Shown here piece by piece: positions 15,943-16,625 of a stretch of 16,625 nt of DNA. Positions within the stretch are counted from its first letter, which is position 1, and every line of letters starts with the position of its first letter. This stretch comes from Pelagophyceae sp. CCMP2097. Taxonomy: Eukaryota; Sar; Pelagophyceae. Position numbers and translations under genes: made by a program. The notes beneath the pieces are model-generated. The model ran no database searches and had not been told where the DNA came from. It was given only the letters and a program-made list of their open reading frames with translations. Location of the stretch: positions 520,488 through 537,112 of the forward strand of contig MU657185.1 of the NCBI GenBank assembly GCA_026770575.1, given 5' to 3'.

Positions 15943-16123
15943 GCCCGACCGACGGCCTTCCTCGAGCCGCCAGGCGAGGTCTGGCGGCTGCGCGCGCACG
16001 ATTGGTACCTCCCGGCCGTGGAACCGGCTTCTTATCGGATCATTTTGACCGCATCGTGGCTGAGCAACACTTCAGGCGACACCATTTTCGGGCACACCGG
16101 CCACAACCCGTGCGCCTCCAGGG
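15943..16123 (+). CDS. Orphan exon of an unidentified protein
   Basis: 181 nt bounded by CCTAG|G (acceptor, same YAG|G form as the known introns) and G|GTAAGG (strong donor). It is open in the frame starting at 15943 and reads ARPTAFLEPPGEVWRLRAHD, then WYLPAVEPASYRIILTASWL and SNTSGDTIFGHTGHNPCASR. Composition and third-position GC are gene-like. No neighbouring exon is convincing within the window, and it is surrounded by repeats, so it may be a captured or relic exon. The ATG at 15911 lies before the acceptor in a different context. Confidence 0.4.
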
Positions 16124-16267
16124 GTAAGGAGGCTCGGTATCCCGGGATATAGGCGCATTGGCGCGTTCTTCGCGTCACTTCCGGCTCCAGGGGACGTCGG
16201 TGCGCGGCGGGGCGGCGCCTCTCGGTTCGAGGTTTGAGAGGAAAAGCCAGGTTCGATCTGGTAAACC

Positions 16268-16360
16268 TATCAAATTTGTGCTACGTTGGTTGATCTGACT
16301 AGGCCAGGAAAGGTCCCCCGGGACTGGATATCCTGTGATTTTTAATACATAACATTACAC
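16268..16360 (-). repeat. Inverted repeat Z, right copy
   Basis: Inverse of 10378-10463: GGATATCCTGTGATTTTTAA and TTGATCTGACTAGG. See the left copy. Confidence 0.75.
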
Positions 16361-16451
16361 CAAAGCCAAGTCCGGCAAGGGGGTCTCGTAGACGCGAACT
16401 GAGTAGAGGTGGGCAAAATAAGGGACGACTGCCCCCCTTTTCCCACCCCGC

Positions 16452-16625
16452 TGGGTCTTTCGAGTTGTCCGGCGGGTGTGGGGCCGCCGACACGCCGGTC
16501 GGCGACTGCCGCTGGGTCCAACTCCGCTGAGTCCAACAGTTTGGACCCAACGGGCATGGGCCACCGACGCGACGGGCAGGGGTCGCCGCTGGGTCCATCA
16601 AGATGGAACCAACGAACGAACGCCG
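16452..16625 (-). repeat. Inverted copy of the 14188-14347 repeat, cut by the window end
   Basis: On the minus strand it reads CGGCGTTCGTTCGTTGGTTC, ATCTTGATGGACCCAGCGG and so on, matching 14188 onward. It contains one small internal addition (GTTGGACTCAGCGGA-type) and continues past the right edge. Confidence 0.88.

Overview
The window looks like nuclear DNA from a GC-rich unicellular eukaryote, most likely a plastid-bearing microalga such as a haptophyte, pelagophyte or similar. Three things suggest this. The two recognisable genes are split by short introns of about 46-210 nt and have very GC-rich third codon positions. One of them encodes a protein of a cyanobacterial/plastid-type family behind an ER-signal-like leader. 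No bacterial gene organisation is visible. The lineage cannot be fixed from the sequence alone.

Layout. Positions 1-98 (minus) hold what looks like one exon of a gene running off the left edge. Positions 201-2542 (plus) hold a multi-exon gene for a GT61-like glycosyltransferase with an N-terminal signal anchor. Positions 2920-3364 are a 12-bp minisatellite that ends in a telomere-like G-quadruplex tract. From 3.4 to 5.6 kb there are truncated dispersed repeats and a fold-back element. Positions 6202-7692 (plus) hold a four-exon gene joining a signal/transit leader, a DUF2358 (NTF2-like) domain and a C-terminal CPFC glutaredoxin. A GTCT microsatellite follows. Positions 9290-10350 are a degenerate satellite array with a period near 160 bp. 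Positions 10743-11144 are a cluster of hairpins, two of which show compensatory stem changes.

From 11.46 to 15.17 kb there is a nest of mobile elements. A long inverted-repeat repeat (X) starts with GGCTTACGCGACGCG. One arm of it is split by a 2370-bp Mutator-like non-autonomous element (11691-14060) with a 9-bp target duplication. That element carries an inverted pair of acidic gene fragments. Its left terminal repeat is in turn split by a 569-bp palindrome-ended MITE (11907-12475) with a 5-bp target duplication. Both insertions can be checked against unoccupied copies of their target sites elsewhere in the window. The last kilobase holds an orphan exon and the inverted partners of repeats seen earlier.

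The two genes share a splice style: donors usually GTGCGT-like, acceptors always YAG followed by G, and one apparent GC-AG intron each. The last intron of the glutaredoxin gene is bounded by a perfect 16-bp direct repeat, as expected for a recently gained intron. No functional link between the two genes is evident. Most of the window is repeat-derived.
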